Under the pieces are notes generated by a model. The model was given only the letters and a program-made list of their open reading frames with translations. It did not search any database and was not told where the DNA came from. Shown in pieces: positions 1 through 11,055 of a DNA stretch of 64,000 bases. The position numbers and the translations under genes were made by a program. Where the stretch lies: the NCBI GenBank assembly GCA_964036665.1, contig OZ038531.1, forward strand, positions 16,306,168 through 16,370,167. The letters run 5' to 3'. This DNA is from Gordius sp. MW1. Lineage: Eukaryota > Nematomorpha > Gordioida > Gordea > Gordiidae. Position 1 is the first letter of the stretch; the number at the start of each line of letters is the position of its first letter.

Positions 1-1288
1 AGGATATGAAATAAATATATAAAAAATAAAAATCAGTCTACATCGAAATCATCAGCTAAAAGAAGCCACGAGTCGGCCGCGATTTAAAGTTGTATCTCGC
101 TATAAGGATACCGAGTCTTTGTATAAGGAGAAAGGGTATAGAATGTTTGGAGGGAGGTGAACGTTTTCCTAGCTCCTTAAAAAAACCTAAAGCTTGTTTA
201 CCAAAGGTACCCGAACATGAGGCAACCAAAGGGATAAAAATGTTAGAGTCCAAAAGGGCTTTGTATTTATTAAATTTTCGCCCCTCAGCGGCCAAAAGAG
301 AATCAATGGTAAGGTTTGAGGGGGCGAAGAGATCTACGCAGGTAAAATCCCACTTAATTGGCAGGTCATTGCTCCAGACCACCAAAGAAGATCCGTCTGG
401 TCGCATGCGACACTCCAAAGAGGGGTCTGATGGTTCTAAAATAGACGAGATGTTGGCTTTTTTAGGGCAGTTTGAATTAAAATATTGGCTTTTTGATGTC
501 TAACATATTTATATTTATTGGCTAGGCAATGTAGGGGATGCCTGGCTTGTTCATCCACCCCTACATTACAGTTAAGACACGTAAAAGGTTTTGAAAATTT
601 TATTCCAAGCCGTAGAGCTATGGAATAGGAAATTTCTTGATCTTCTAGCATCGTCCCTAAGAATATGGTGGGATAGGCCTCTAACCATTCGTGGCCAGAG
701 CCATCTAGCAGGAATGACCTTAGATTGGCACACTGGGCGGCATCGCAGCTCGAAATTAGGTAATGGACGGAGCGCGACACCAGCCCAGCATCCCAATCCT
801 TTTGTCGTGAGGTGATTGGTTGGGGTGAATCAGGGTAACCGTTAAGTTTCCACATAGCTAAAGCTATGAGTAAAAGGGGGTCTTCCCTTATTGGGATTAA
901 TTTAAAAACAATATCCTTTACAGATTTGAACGAGGATTTGTAGGAGACTAGGGAGATGGCGGCAGGGGAACGAATTCCTAGGCCGCCAGCTTTAGTGGGA
1001 AGCGATGATTGCAGCCAGCTGTGAGTATCAAATTTTATATTTAAAATGGATTCTAAAATGATTTTTATATTTTTTTCGTAGAGATTTAAAATATCAGTGT
1101 AAAAAAGCACCTGAGGATCGAAAACAGTGCTGGATTTTAGATATGTTAAAATAATTTTTCATTGTATAAAACGCGTGATGTGCTGGTATCATCTTTAAAA
1201 GGTCTACTTTAGAGGTTAAAATGTCTAGGTTTTTCACCAAATAATTAGCTAATCCTAATTTTCCACCTATAGGAGAACCGAGGTGGCA
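1..1288 (-). pseudogene. RLE-type LINE pol, C-terminal half (decayed)
   Basis: Minus-strand remnant of a non-LTR retrotransposon reverse transcriptase/endonuclease protein, continued from 3646-5266 on the other side of an inserted DNA transposon. Readable blocks run from 1309 to 56 in more than one frame. Seen: the post-RT signature GGLGIRSPAA near 980, then a Cys/His cluster (CLNCNVGVDEQARHPLHC, then an RH pair) near 500-590. These are followed by RPDG and, 15 residues after the PD, an Asp in KWDFTCVDLFAPS near 310-390, with a Lys-rich KYKALLD tail. The order Cys-Cys-His-Cys, RH, PD, D is that of the restriction-like endonuclease of R2/CRE/NeSL-type LINEs (established knowledge); clade assignment is inference. 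Frame changes between blocks show it is dead. The 3' end lies beyond the left window edge. Confidence 0.7.
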
Positions 1289-1292
1289 CATA

Positions 1293-3641
1293 GGGACATT
1301 CCATGTCAAATCGCCACGTTTTCGGCCGACCCCCTCAGAATTTTATAAAATTTGGTGGAAATGTTAAAACTAGTGAAATTTTTAATTTCTGAAAATTTTA
1401 GCTCATTTGGGCCACTACTTTTTGAGTTGTGGGCGCTAAAAAGTCGAAAATCGGCCATTAAAAAAATCGGGTTGTGACGCTATATTCAATAAAATTTATA
1501 AGTTATTGGCCCCCAAATCATAGAATCTTGTTGTAGTAATAGGTAAGACCTATCTTCATAGAAAAAAAATTAAAAAAAAATTTTTTGTCGATTGGTCATC
1601 TCATAATGGCTGAAATGGCCAATATGGCATAACTACTGTTGAACCCTCTCAAACCGTTTCAAATTTGAGACAAATGTTTTATACAACCTATTAATCAAAT
1701 TAAATAAAAGAAAAAGTTGGGCGGCCATCTTGAAGTGGTCATAAATTGTTAAAAGGGTTATTTTATTATTTGGCGCCAAAATGAATCTCTAAAAATGTTT
1801 TTTTTGCTCATTCAGTATTCATATTATTTATATCTATGATGCAAATATTTTTGCTATAAATTCTCACCCCAACCCCCCCCCCCCCCATATTCTCCCTATC
1901 AATTACAATCAAAATAGCGTATGATTAATTTTCCCGGAATGCTATAAATTTAATTTTTTTTAATTAGAAACAGCTGTAAAATGGCCTAAAATAATTTACT
2001 TGAATATAGTTGTAGGTACAAGTATATATTTATTGATTTTTATTCGACATATGTAATAATAAATATTTATGTGAAAAACAGGCTCGTAAAATAGCTATAA
2101 AAATATTATTTAAATAAATTGCATAGCAATTAATAAAATCGTCAGGATAATCGAATAGGCTATAAAAATGCTTTGTCAACACTGATTTATTTTTTTGGGG
2201 CGTATACGAATTAAATTTTATGATCCTTTAGCGCGAATTTAAAGTGCTGTCAAATTATTTTTAAAAAATTATTTTATCGTCTTATTTTACTATTAACTTA
2301 TTTTTCCCTCCACGTTCGAAATTTTGCATATATTTATATCTCAACCTTATTCCCTAATAATGGAAGCAATAAAGTACCGAAGTAGGTGTTGTAATCCGTT
2401 GGGTATACATGGTAAAAAAGTGAAAGGGATTCGTAAAGTAAGTGCATGGATGAACTTGAACCCAGATTATAAAATATGTACTCCTTGTCGCAAACTTCTA
2501 AAAGCTCGGGCTAACCATATGTTACTTGTTCATTCGATTCCAAATGGTGGTTAGCCCTGGTTATAGATAAAAATTATGAGGATGAAAAGATAATAGTTAA
2601 TTTGCTTCATCCATGCGGGCCGTCAAACTCTTTTGCTTTCCCAAATAAATGTCACAAATTATCTCTCAATAAATTGGATATATTAACAATCGTATCACCT
2701 TTAACCACAACCGGAAGAACTTATACCTTATCTAAAAGGGAAATGCTTGAAGCGACAACACAACTTATTGCCTTAAGTAAAATATACTTTAAATAATGAT
2801 AAATTAATTTTTTATAGGCTCTTGAAAACATGCACTCCGTCATACTTTTATTATAAATATTTATTATTACATGTCGAATAAAAATCAATAAATATCTACT
2901 TGTATCTACAACTATATTGAAGTAAATTATTTTAGGCTATTTTACAAACCTGTTTATTTTTAATTTTTTTTAATTTATAGCATATTCGGGGAAGAATAAT
3001 CACTCGCTATATTGATTGTAATTGATAGGGAATATGGCGGGTGGGGGGGGGGGGTGTTAATTTATAGCAAAAATATTTGCATCATAGATATATTAAAATT
3101 ATATGAAGGCTAAATGAGCAAAAAAACATATTTAGAGATCCATTTTGGCGCCAAATAAATAAAATACCATTTCTAGCAATTTATGACCACTTCAAGATGG
3201 CCGCCCAACTTTCTCTTTTATTTAATTTGATTAATAGGTAGTATAAAACATTTGTCTCAAATTTGAAACGATTTGAGAGGGTTCAACAGTAATTATGCCA
3301 TTTTGGCCATTTCGACCATTATGAGATGACCAATCGACAAAAAAAAATTTTTTAATTTTTTTTTATGAAGATAGGTCTTACCTATTACTACAACAAGATT
3401 CTATGATTTGGGGGCCAATAACTTATGAATTTTATTGAATATAGCGTCACAACCCGATTTTTTAAATGGCCGATTTTCGACCTTTGAGCGCCCATAACTC
3501 GAAAGGTAGTGGCCCAAATGAGCTAAAATTTTCGGAAATTAATAATTTTACTAGTTTTAACATTTCCACCAAATTTTATAAAATTCTGAGGGGGTCGGCC
3601 GAAAAACGCCTTTTTATGATCGATTTGACATGGAATGTCCC
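1293..3641. mobile_element. DNA transposon with ~0.8-kb inverted repeats
   Basis: A 2349-bp element inserted in the LINE. The ends read GGGACATTCCATGTCAAATC inward from 1293 and, on the other strand, inward from 3641. Inverted arms extend about 800 bp each (1293 to about 2095, and about 2815 to 3641), including G/C homopolymer runs near 1875 and 3045. The 4-bp CATA occurs at 1289-1292 and again at 3642-3645, consistent with a target duplication. The 0.7-kb centre holds plus-strand coding remnants. A 4-bp duplication is used by Sola1, Chapaev and Ginger elements, among others; I cannot assign a superfamily. Related terminal sequence recurs at 45030-45190. Confidence 0.85.
2324..2796 (+). pseudogene. 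Internal Cys-rich ORF remnant of the DNA transposon
   Basis: Two plus-strand reading frames meet inside the element. Frame one (2324-2554) carries a Cys-Cys pair (SRCCNPLGIHGKKVKG) followed about 30 residues later by ICTPCRKLL, a possible zinc-binding set. Frame two can be read from about 2533 (FDSKWWLALVID) through LLHPCGPSNSF and TTTGRTYTLSKREM to the stop at 2796. The change of frame at about 2540 looks like fused exon remnants or an internal deletion. From memory, similar paired segments occur in uncharacterised invertebrate transposon-associated proteins; that link is inference and was not searched. It is too short to be a complete transposase. Confidence 0.5.
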
Positions 3642-3645
3642 CATA

Positions 3646-5266
3646 GCTTCTTTTTGAGTGGGTAAAAATGGGAATAAATAGGGGTATTCCGAGCAGTCAG
3701 GGGGCTGGAAAATTTCGCATTTGATTTCATTTAGCTTTAGGTTTAAAATTGGTTCGTAGAGTTTTATAAAATTTATAGCTTTGTGGACGTCGTCTGGGTG
3801 ACCAGAAAAGGCGTCGTCCAGGTACCAAGTGTTTAGCGTTAAATTACAGTCGTTAAATATTTTTTCCACTAATTTGTGAATTCCTATGCAAAATAAGGGT
3901 GGACCGAGGGGATCCCCTTGCTGAATGCCTTCGGAAGAGTTTATTTTAAAATTACCAAATTTTAAAAATGAAGGATGTTGTTTTGAAACTCTGGAAAATA
4001 CTCGATAAAATTTTCAATGAGGGCCTCCCTTCTGATGCAATTAAAAGCGTTGGAAAAATCTAATTTGACCAGGCAGTGGTCGGGCGGAATACCTTCTAAA
4101 GTCTCGTTGCATGGCTTGCGGCTTCGCAGCCACCCTTAACACCGAAGCCTAATTGGTGAGGGTTTAATTCCGTCGAAATCTAAGGCTTAATTTTGTTACA
4201 GATAATTTTGGAAATAATTCTTCGAAATGCTCCCCCGATAGCTATAGGTCTAAGGGAATCGTCAGGCTTCTTAATAGCTATTAGTTTGGCGCCAAATAAT
4301 ATAGGTATTATGTCATGGGGGATGTTTCCATTCAGGATAATTCTACATAAGGATGTTAAGGAATTTAGGAGGCTTGTTGAGTTCAGATTATAATTTGATT
4401 AGATCTTGGAGAAATACTGGGCGAATTCCATCTAACGGCTGCAGAATCTAAGGGGAAGGAATTAATGGCATCTGCAACTTCAGTACAATCTAAGGATAAA
4501 TTTGATTTAGTGATTGGGTATTTGTTTATAGATGAAGGAGGGTATGCTTTAATTTAAGCTCTTCATATGATTCTAAGCTGCATGAGGCAATTGTGTTATT
4601 ACCATAAAAAACCCGGAGAGCCCCTTTAGGGTCAAAATGATTAATTTTGCTGGATACAAGCTTTGCAGTTTGTTTTAAAGTTGATACAAAAGGAGGTTTG
4701 ATTAGCATAGGGCTTAAGGGTGTGCCAGTGCTAAAGTTGAGGATTGAATCTTTAATATGTTTAGAAAGGTTTACTTCCTGAGGAGGTCTAACAAAAAGGA
4801 TATAATATGTAAATTTAAAAAGTTTATCCCAGTAGAATAGGTTCATTGGGTCATTTGTGATTGAGTTGATTACATTAATTAGAAATTGCTGAATTGCTGG
4901 TCTTGCCCCCCTAGGAATTCTGGATATTGTATTGGGAAAAGGAAAAGAGAGATAGGCATTACTCCACGATAAGTCAGGAGATTGGTTAGTGGATGATAAA
5001 TTGTTTACTATAGTACTATGGCTTTGGAAATCACTAGGTTCTGTTTGCTCATTATCTTCACCTGTACCTACAGAAACAGCTTGTTCCTCACTATTAAATA
5101 CTAATGCAACTGGGGGCATTGTGATGGCAGGAGGGGCTTTTTTACCTGAATAAACACATCTTGCTGAAACTGGACCATGTACGAGAAAAATTTTGTTCTT
5201 ATTAACACCTATTATCCTCTTGCAAGTTGGGCAAAGTAGAATGAGGTTTACCATTGAAGAATTCAC
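3646..5266 (-). pseudogene. RLE-type LINE pol, N-terminal and RT half (decayed)
   Basis: The upstream half of the LINE cut by the 1293-3641 element. From 5266 down to 4526 one frame of 246 codons is open. It begins with a CPTCKRI zinc-like pair and continues with IPRGARPAIQQFL and GALRVFYGNNTIASC, which look like the conserved region ahead of RT in this protein type. RT motifs then appear in shifting frames: FGAKLIAIKKPDDSLRPIAI near 4230-4300, HQLGFGVKGGCEAASHA near 4110-4170, QGDPLGPPLFC near 3890-3925 and the catalytic WYLDDA near 3805-3840. In-frame stops and frameshifts between these blocks make it a pseudogene. The reading resumes at about 1288 with CHLGSPIGGK. The start codon is unverified. 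Confidence 0.75.
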
Positions 5267-5990
5267 ACTTGTTAAAAGTTTATGTTGATTAAGTCAATGG
5301 TTATATAAAGCTTTGTGAATTAAGCTATGTTTATATAAGTTCTTTTACCAAATGGGTGTTAAGTTGGAATAATTGATTTAGGATAATATGAGCTATGTTA
5401 CCTCAAATGGATGTTTTGGAATAATTGATTTAGGAATAATATGAGCTATGTTACCTCTATAGGCAAATTAAGAATAAATTGATTGATATTTATAATGTTC
5501 TAGATGTGATGCTTCTGTATGCTATCATATATATGTCTCATATTATTATAAAATTAATTGAAAAGTTGGGGTTGTTGTTTAAAATAAAATTGGTTTTATT
5601 TTGCTTCCTTTAGTCCTCTTGCCATTATTCTTTCAAAGCACATTTCTGGATCAGTTTTAATATAAACTATCAAATCAAAAGTTGGGCAAAGTACTTTGAG
5701 GTTTACCATTGAAGAATTAACACTTGTTAAAAGTTTATGTTGATTAAGTCAATGGTTATATAAAGCTTTGTGAATTAAGCTATGTTAATATAGGTTCATA
5801 TACCAAATGGGTGTTAAGTTGGAATAATTGATTTAGGAGTAATATGAGCAATGTTACCTCAAATGGATGTTAAGTTGGAATAATTGATTTAGGAATAATA
5901 TGAGGTATGTTAACTCTATAGGCAAATTAAGAATAAATTGATTGATTGATATTTATAATGTTCTAGATGTGATGCTTCTGTATGCTATCA
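5226..5990. repeat. Tandem duplication (~456 bp) of the LINE 5' end
   Basis: Sequence from about 5226 (the first codons and 5' flank of the LINE) is repeated from about 5682 with few differences, through to about 5560 and 5990. Within each unit a roughly 60-bp piece containing GGAATAATTGATTTAGG is itself repeated two or three times. The second copy keeps only the first dozen codons of the LINE. Confidence 0.7.
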
Positions 5991-6421
5991 AGTTGGTGTG
6001 AAGTATGGATTAGGTAATTCGAAAATTACTATAGCGTTGAAATGACAAATCTTAGTTTCCTAAAATCAATTTAACTGTTCATATGCTATCGGCTTGAGAG
6101 ACAACTATTTAACATCAATTTATTGTTATTATGAAATCATTATTTTATAGCTGATTATAATCAATATATTACATATGATGAAATTTATAGTGACTGTTCA
6201 TATGTTTGTATTGGCCACATGCAAATAATATATGTTTAATCTTCTTTAACGCCTCAATTGCATGCTCAAACAAATGTTTGCCCATATTGCGTGGATTAAA
6301 ATGATACATTAAATTTTGCTATAATTAAAAAATAACAAACATAATTTTCACGTTTTAAATTATGATAAAATTTTATAAGATTGATGCGTAAAAATTTAAA
6401 TTTACTTTAAATTGAATATCG
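5991..6421. other. Gene-free A+T-rich stretch
   Basis: No coding frame, repeat structure or recognisable regulatory element seen between the tandem duplication and the next transposon. Confidence 0.5.
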
Positions 6422-6430
6422 ATTTTGTAA

Positions 6431-8226
6431 GGCCTAGGCTATGTATTCTCGATTCAGAGTGATAAATAACAAAACGTAAAACGCATTTCTTAAACGTTCC
6501 ATTCCCGAGCGCAATCATCGCGTTCGTTAATTTGTGTGTTATTGTTTACAAATTTTTTTAAATTCGCCATTTTTGCTTGTCTAATCCATATGTAACATCA
6601 ACATTGTGTGGCAATATAAAGGTATGATAAATAGATATATTAAATATTTTCCTAGATAAATAATTTTGAATCTCTTCAAACAAGATTTGTTCATTAATTC
6701 AACATTTGTGGCAATAAAAAGGTATGATAAATAGATATATTAACTATTTTCCTAGATAAATAATTTTGAATTATTTTCTTAGATCAGTTGCAAAAGAGGT
6801 GGGAAAAATACATCAACTATTCAAAGGTTCAACATATTTGTCTCATTTACTAAAACATCAATCAATAGTTGATTCAAATACATCAACCATTCAAATGTTC
6901 AACATATTTGTCTCATTTACTAAAACATCAATAAATAGTTGATTAACCATTGTATTTAAGAATTTACAACATACATCTAATAGTTTTTTTTAATGAGGTT
7001 GGAAACCTTATTTGTTATCCGTGTAATACAATAAACCTTGTGTTGCTGCTCATATTATTGTTGTTAGCAGTGTTATATTCAACATATTAATACTATTTGT
7101 GAGTCAGGGAGAGTTACAAATATTAATTGCTATGCAATATATATAAATAAGAATGACCATTTAAGTATTTTATCAAATTTATAATATGATTTTCATTAGA
7201 AATCATTAGTATAACAATTAAATTTACAATTTTGCATACATATTCTGACAAATCCTTAAATATTAGTTTGTAAAAATATGAATACATTTATACATATATC
7301 ATTAAGAGTCACATAATATAAGTGCTATTTTAAGAGTTAATTGGTAGTATCAGAATCCTGTATGTTCTAAAAGTGCAAAAGCTTTGTGCATATAGTTACC
7401 AACAATTTATTAATTCTATTTTCAAAACTTATTTTTTAAATGATGTTATAATCTAAAAGTTACTCAAGATAGTTACCAACAATCTTCTATTTCATTTTTT
7501 ATAAAAGGCACATATAAAAATGTCAAAAGCATTTTCAATATTTTTTACCTGATGTTATAATCTAAAAGTTACTAAAGATAGTTACAAACAATCTTCTATT
7601 TCATTTTTTATAAAATGCACGTATAAAAATGTTAAAAGCATTTTCAAATCTAATTTTTTATAACATGCTATCTTAAAAAATACAGTTTATTTAAATTTGA
7701 GCCAAATTCAGCAAACCTTTTAGGAAATTTATTGAATCTCTAAAAAAACAACACTCAAATATGTCAGCTGCAGTTTATTATTTTTAAACAATAAGAAACA
7801 ATGGTGAATCAACTATTGATTGATGTTTTAGTAAATGAGACAAATATGTTGAACATTTGAATGGTTGATGTATTTTTCCCACCTCTTTTGCAACTGATCT
7901 AGGAAAATAGTTAATATGTCAATTTATCATACCTTTTTATTGCCACAAAATGTTGAATAAATGAACAAATCTTGTTTGAAGAGATTCAAAATTATTTATC
8001 TAGGATAATAGTTAATATATCTTATTATCATACCTTCATATTGCCACAAAATGTTGTTGTTACCATACGGATTAGAACAAGCAAAAATGGCGTATTTAAA
8101 AAAATTTGTAAACAATAACACACAAATTAACGAACGCGATGATTGCGCTCGGGAATGGAACGTTTAAGAAATGCGTTTTACGTTTTGTTATTTATCACTC
8201 TGAATCGAGAATACATAGCCTAGGCC
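6431..8226. mobile_element. Non-autonomous Mutator-like element, long TIRs
   Basis: A 1796-bp element with long inverted repeats. GGCCTAGGCTATGTATTCTC reads inward from both ends, and the arms match for about 400 bp or more (for instance the CGAGCGCAATCATCGCG block at about 6513 and its complement at about 8142). It is bracketed by a perfect 9-bp direct repeat ATTTTGTAA at 6422-6430 and 8227-8235. Long TIRs plus 9-bp duplications are the hallmark of Mutator-like elements (established knowledge). There is no coding frame inside. Direct subrepeats containing CATATTTGTCTCATTTACT occur near 6830 and 6900. Confidence 0.88.
7442..7655. repeat. Two-unit tandem repeat, ~109 bp period
   Basis: Inside the Mutator-like element, GATGTTATAATCTAAAAG starts at 7442 and again at 7551, with about 100 bp of similar sequence following each. 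Confidence 0.7.
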
Positions 8227-8329
8227 ATTTTGTAATTCGGAATCGAATCTGGTACATTAGGCGATTTTTCAGTTCGCGATTCTTGAACACGTGACTGCAA
8301 CATATAAGACTCTAAATCACTATGAAAAT

Positions 8330-8720
8330 TAAATTTAAAATAATATAGTATAAATATGATATAATACAATGAATATAATAAATATAAAACAAAAAATAAA
8401 TACAATATAATATATATTACATTATACAATAAATATAATACAATAGATTTAATATAATGATATAAGTTATATAATAAATATAATACAATAAATATAATAT
8501 AATACAGTAAAGTAAACACAAGAAATGTTATATAATACAATCAACAAATGTATACAATAAATATAATATAATTTATATAATATAATGCAATACAGTAAAT
8601 ATAATGCAATATAATACAATATAATAAATATTATATAGTACAATACAATAATAATCATACAATGCATTAAATATAATATAATAAATAAAATACCCTATAT
8701 TGTATTATATACTACTAAAA
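8330..8720. repeat. Low-complexity AATATAATAC-type minisatellite
   Basis: Irregular short repeats of AATATAATAC/AATATAATAA type, with a matching tract in inverted copy B (about 20870-21270). Open frames here are artefacts of the repeat. Confidence 0.8.
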
Positions 8721-10264
8721 AACATAGAAGGTCACACCTTATACCAGCCCAAGGAGGTGTTGGAAACATGGGCGTAGCCAGGTTTTAGAATAAGGGGGGG
8801 GGCGAAAGTATTTAAGTTCATTTAGGGAAGGGCAAACACAAATTTTTTTATTTTAAGGGTTTTTTTAATGAAGAAAAGGATTATTGTCATTTAAAACTAA
8901 ATTGAAAACTATAAAAAAAATGGATTTAAAACAATAGAAACTTTTATGTCTCAAAAAAAGGGTCAAGACTTTCTTAAGTTTGGACAACTCTACTATTTTA
9001 TGATGTTTTTTATCCCAAATCTAAAACATCATGAACTTATACCAATATATATTTATAAACTGATTATTTTAAACTTTACCCTTTCAACCTAAAATAATTT
9101 TACAAACTAGGAGAAAATCTCATTTTTTACACAAAATTTATTATTAAGTCTCATAAAATTTTTGTTTATAAGAATTTACATTTAGATTTTTTTCATATTC
9201 TAAATTCTAACCTTCTATTATGTATTTATATTCAATAAAATTAAATTGTCCAAAAATAGAAAATAATGGTTAAGAACAGTATTCACCTTTAACTATAAAA
9301 ATATAGGGCCAAAATTCCATAGCAAACATTTTTTTAAATGTTTTTTATACCAAGTTCTATATTTATAGTTCTAACCTGATTTTATATAATATTATTAATA
9401 AAATTATGAAATTAAAATAGCTAAAATTTGTATGAGCTAAATTAATCACATAGGGGAAAATTTTAAAAAATTGTACTAATTTAGGATATAAAATAAAATT
9501 ACTTGATTGAATACCCAAAGTAATATATTAATTTACTGATAAGAGTTAAAAAAACTATGCCTTAATTCAACCAAGTTATAGCTATTTAAAGTTTGGGGTC
9601 ATCTTGACCCCCTTTACCATCCGTATTAGGATTTTCACCTGACCAACACAGGAATATATATGGCTGTGCAAGTGCTTAGGCGTGCTTGACTTGACATCCT
9701 ATAATGTTCAATATGATGCCTTAAAAATTATTATCTATGGTTGCAATACATATGAGTGTCAGTCTAATTTTGAGAAAAGCAAAAAAAATTTCCTTATTTA
9801 ATAATTAGTAATAATTTTGACACTTAATAAATAGTTAGTAAATAAGCCATTAACTATTAAGGCTAAGCAGTATTTAAAGTAGTTTTTGTATTTTTCTTAG
9901 AAAATTTGATTGTAAGTCCATAATTGTGTAATTGATATATGTTAAAAAAATTTTAAATTTAAATATTATATATTGAACATTTTATGTACATTTGTAGATA
10001 ATTTGTTTAGTTCAGTAAAAGCTGGGATAAGTTTATAATATGCAAAATATAAATTAAGTTAAAATTTATATTAAGCAAATGTATTAGCTAATCCTCTATC
10101 TATAGAAAAAGATGATAATAAGCCACTACTATGAAATTATTATATAATAAATGAAAGATAATTTATTTAGTCTTTGACATAATGTTAAAAGATGGTACAT
10201 ATTTAATACAATGAATAGGTAATATTTTGTGGTGAGCTTTAACGGTTCTTCTTAAATTCATTGT

Positions 10265-10840
10265 TTTAACATTGACTAATCTAAAGATTTAAAAAATATG
10301 CACATAAATACTTTGATAGCTCATAGATTTACTCGATGAAGACAAGTTGTGTTAAACTAGTTAAAATACATATAACTAATCTAAAGATTTTGAAAATATG
10401 CACATAAAGTACTTTGAACATTGGACAGCTTGAGTTGGAAAATTAATCTTGAGATAACAACAGTTACTGATAAAAATTAGAAAATAGCACATATATTTAC
10501 TTGATGAAGACAAGTTGTGTTAAACTAGCTAGAACTAAAGGAAAAATATGCACATAAAGTACTTTGAACATTGGACAGCTTGAGTTGGAAGATTAATCTT
10601 GAGATAACAACAATTACTATGATAATTAGAAAATAGCACATAAATTTACTTGATGAAGACAAGTTGTGTTAAACTAGCTAGAACTAAAGAAAAAATATGC
10701 ACATAAAGTACTTTGAACATTGGACAGATTGAGTTGGAAGATAAATGAATTGATACAACCATTACTAATATAAAGATTAGAAAATAGCACATATATTTAC
10801 TTGATGAAGACAAGATTGAACTTGTTACAACTAATATAAA
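10265..10840. repeat. ~150-bp tandem repeat, about 3.5 units
   Basis: ACTTTGAACATTGGACAG starts at 10411, 10561 and 10710, giving a period of 149-150 bp. A diverged partial unit lies upstream from about 10265. Lies inside repeat copy A. Confidence 0.8.
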
Positions 10841-10997
10841 CATATGTGCAAATCTATCAAATAATTGGTTTTCATCACTTGGTTATCACTTGTTTTATTT
10901 CTCCAGTCGCGCTTATTCGAAGCGCACATAAATCTGTAACCTAATTGGTTGTCGGCCTAACAGGTCAATCGTCTAATGTACAGAAGCGGTAATTCTT

Positions 10998-11055
10998 CTT
11001 TGTGTATGTATGTATGTATGTATGTATGTATGTATGTGCCGCGAATTGGTGACAA
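10998..11055 (-). repeat. (GTAT)n tract with possible LINE 3'-tail remnant
   Basis: About nine TGTA units at 10998-11037 followed by GCCGCGAA. On the minus strand this resembles the end of the RTE-like LINEs in this window, which finish with a short GC-rich block and an (ATAC)n tail. Possibly a severely 5'-truncated insertion. Confidence 0.45.

Larger units (their letters stand above)
8246..10995. repeat. Large non-coding repeat, copy A (inverted partner at 18008-21365)
   Basis: About 2.75 kb that recurs in reverse complement at 18008-21365. Matching landmarks in order are GAATCTGGTACATTA at 8246, the GATTCTTGAACACGTGACTG block at about 8278, a GGCGTAGCCAGG plus G-run at about 8770, the GACCCCCTTTACCATCCGTA block at about 9606, and GTAACCTAATTGGTTGTCGG at about 10937. 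Both ends carry GTACATTAG-type sequence pointing inward, so this may be an unclassified inverted-repeat element. No coding capacity seen. The left end lies about 10 bp from the Mutator-like element's target duplication. Confidence 0.8.

Noticed and set aside
8220-8670. Tyr/Leu/Ile-rich membrane-like frames
   Set aside because: Translation of an AATATAATAC low-complexity repeat; the same happens at 21017-21274.
10265-10840. CRISPR-like spaced repeats
   Set aside because: Whole 150-bp units are repeated with no short-repeat/unique-spacer pattern, and the DNA is animal.
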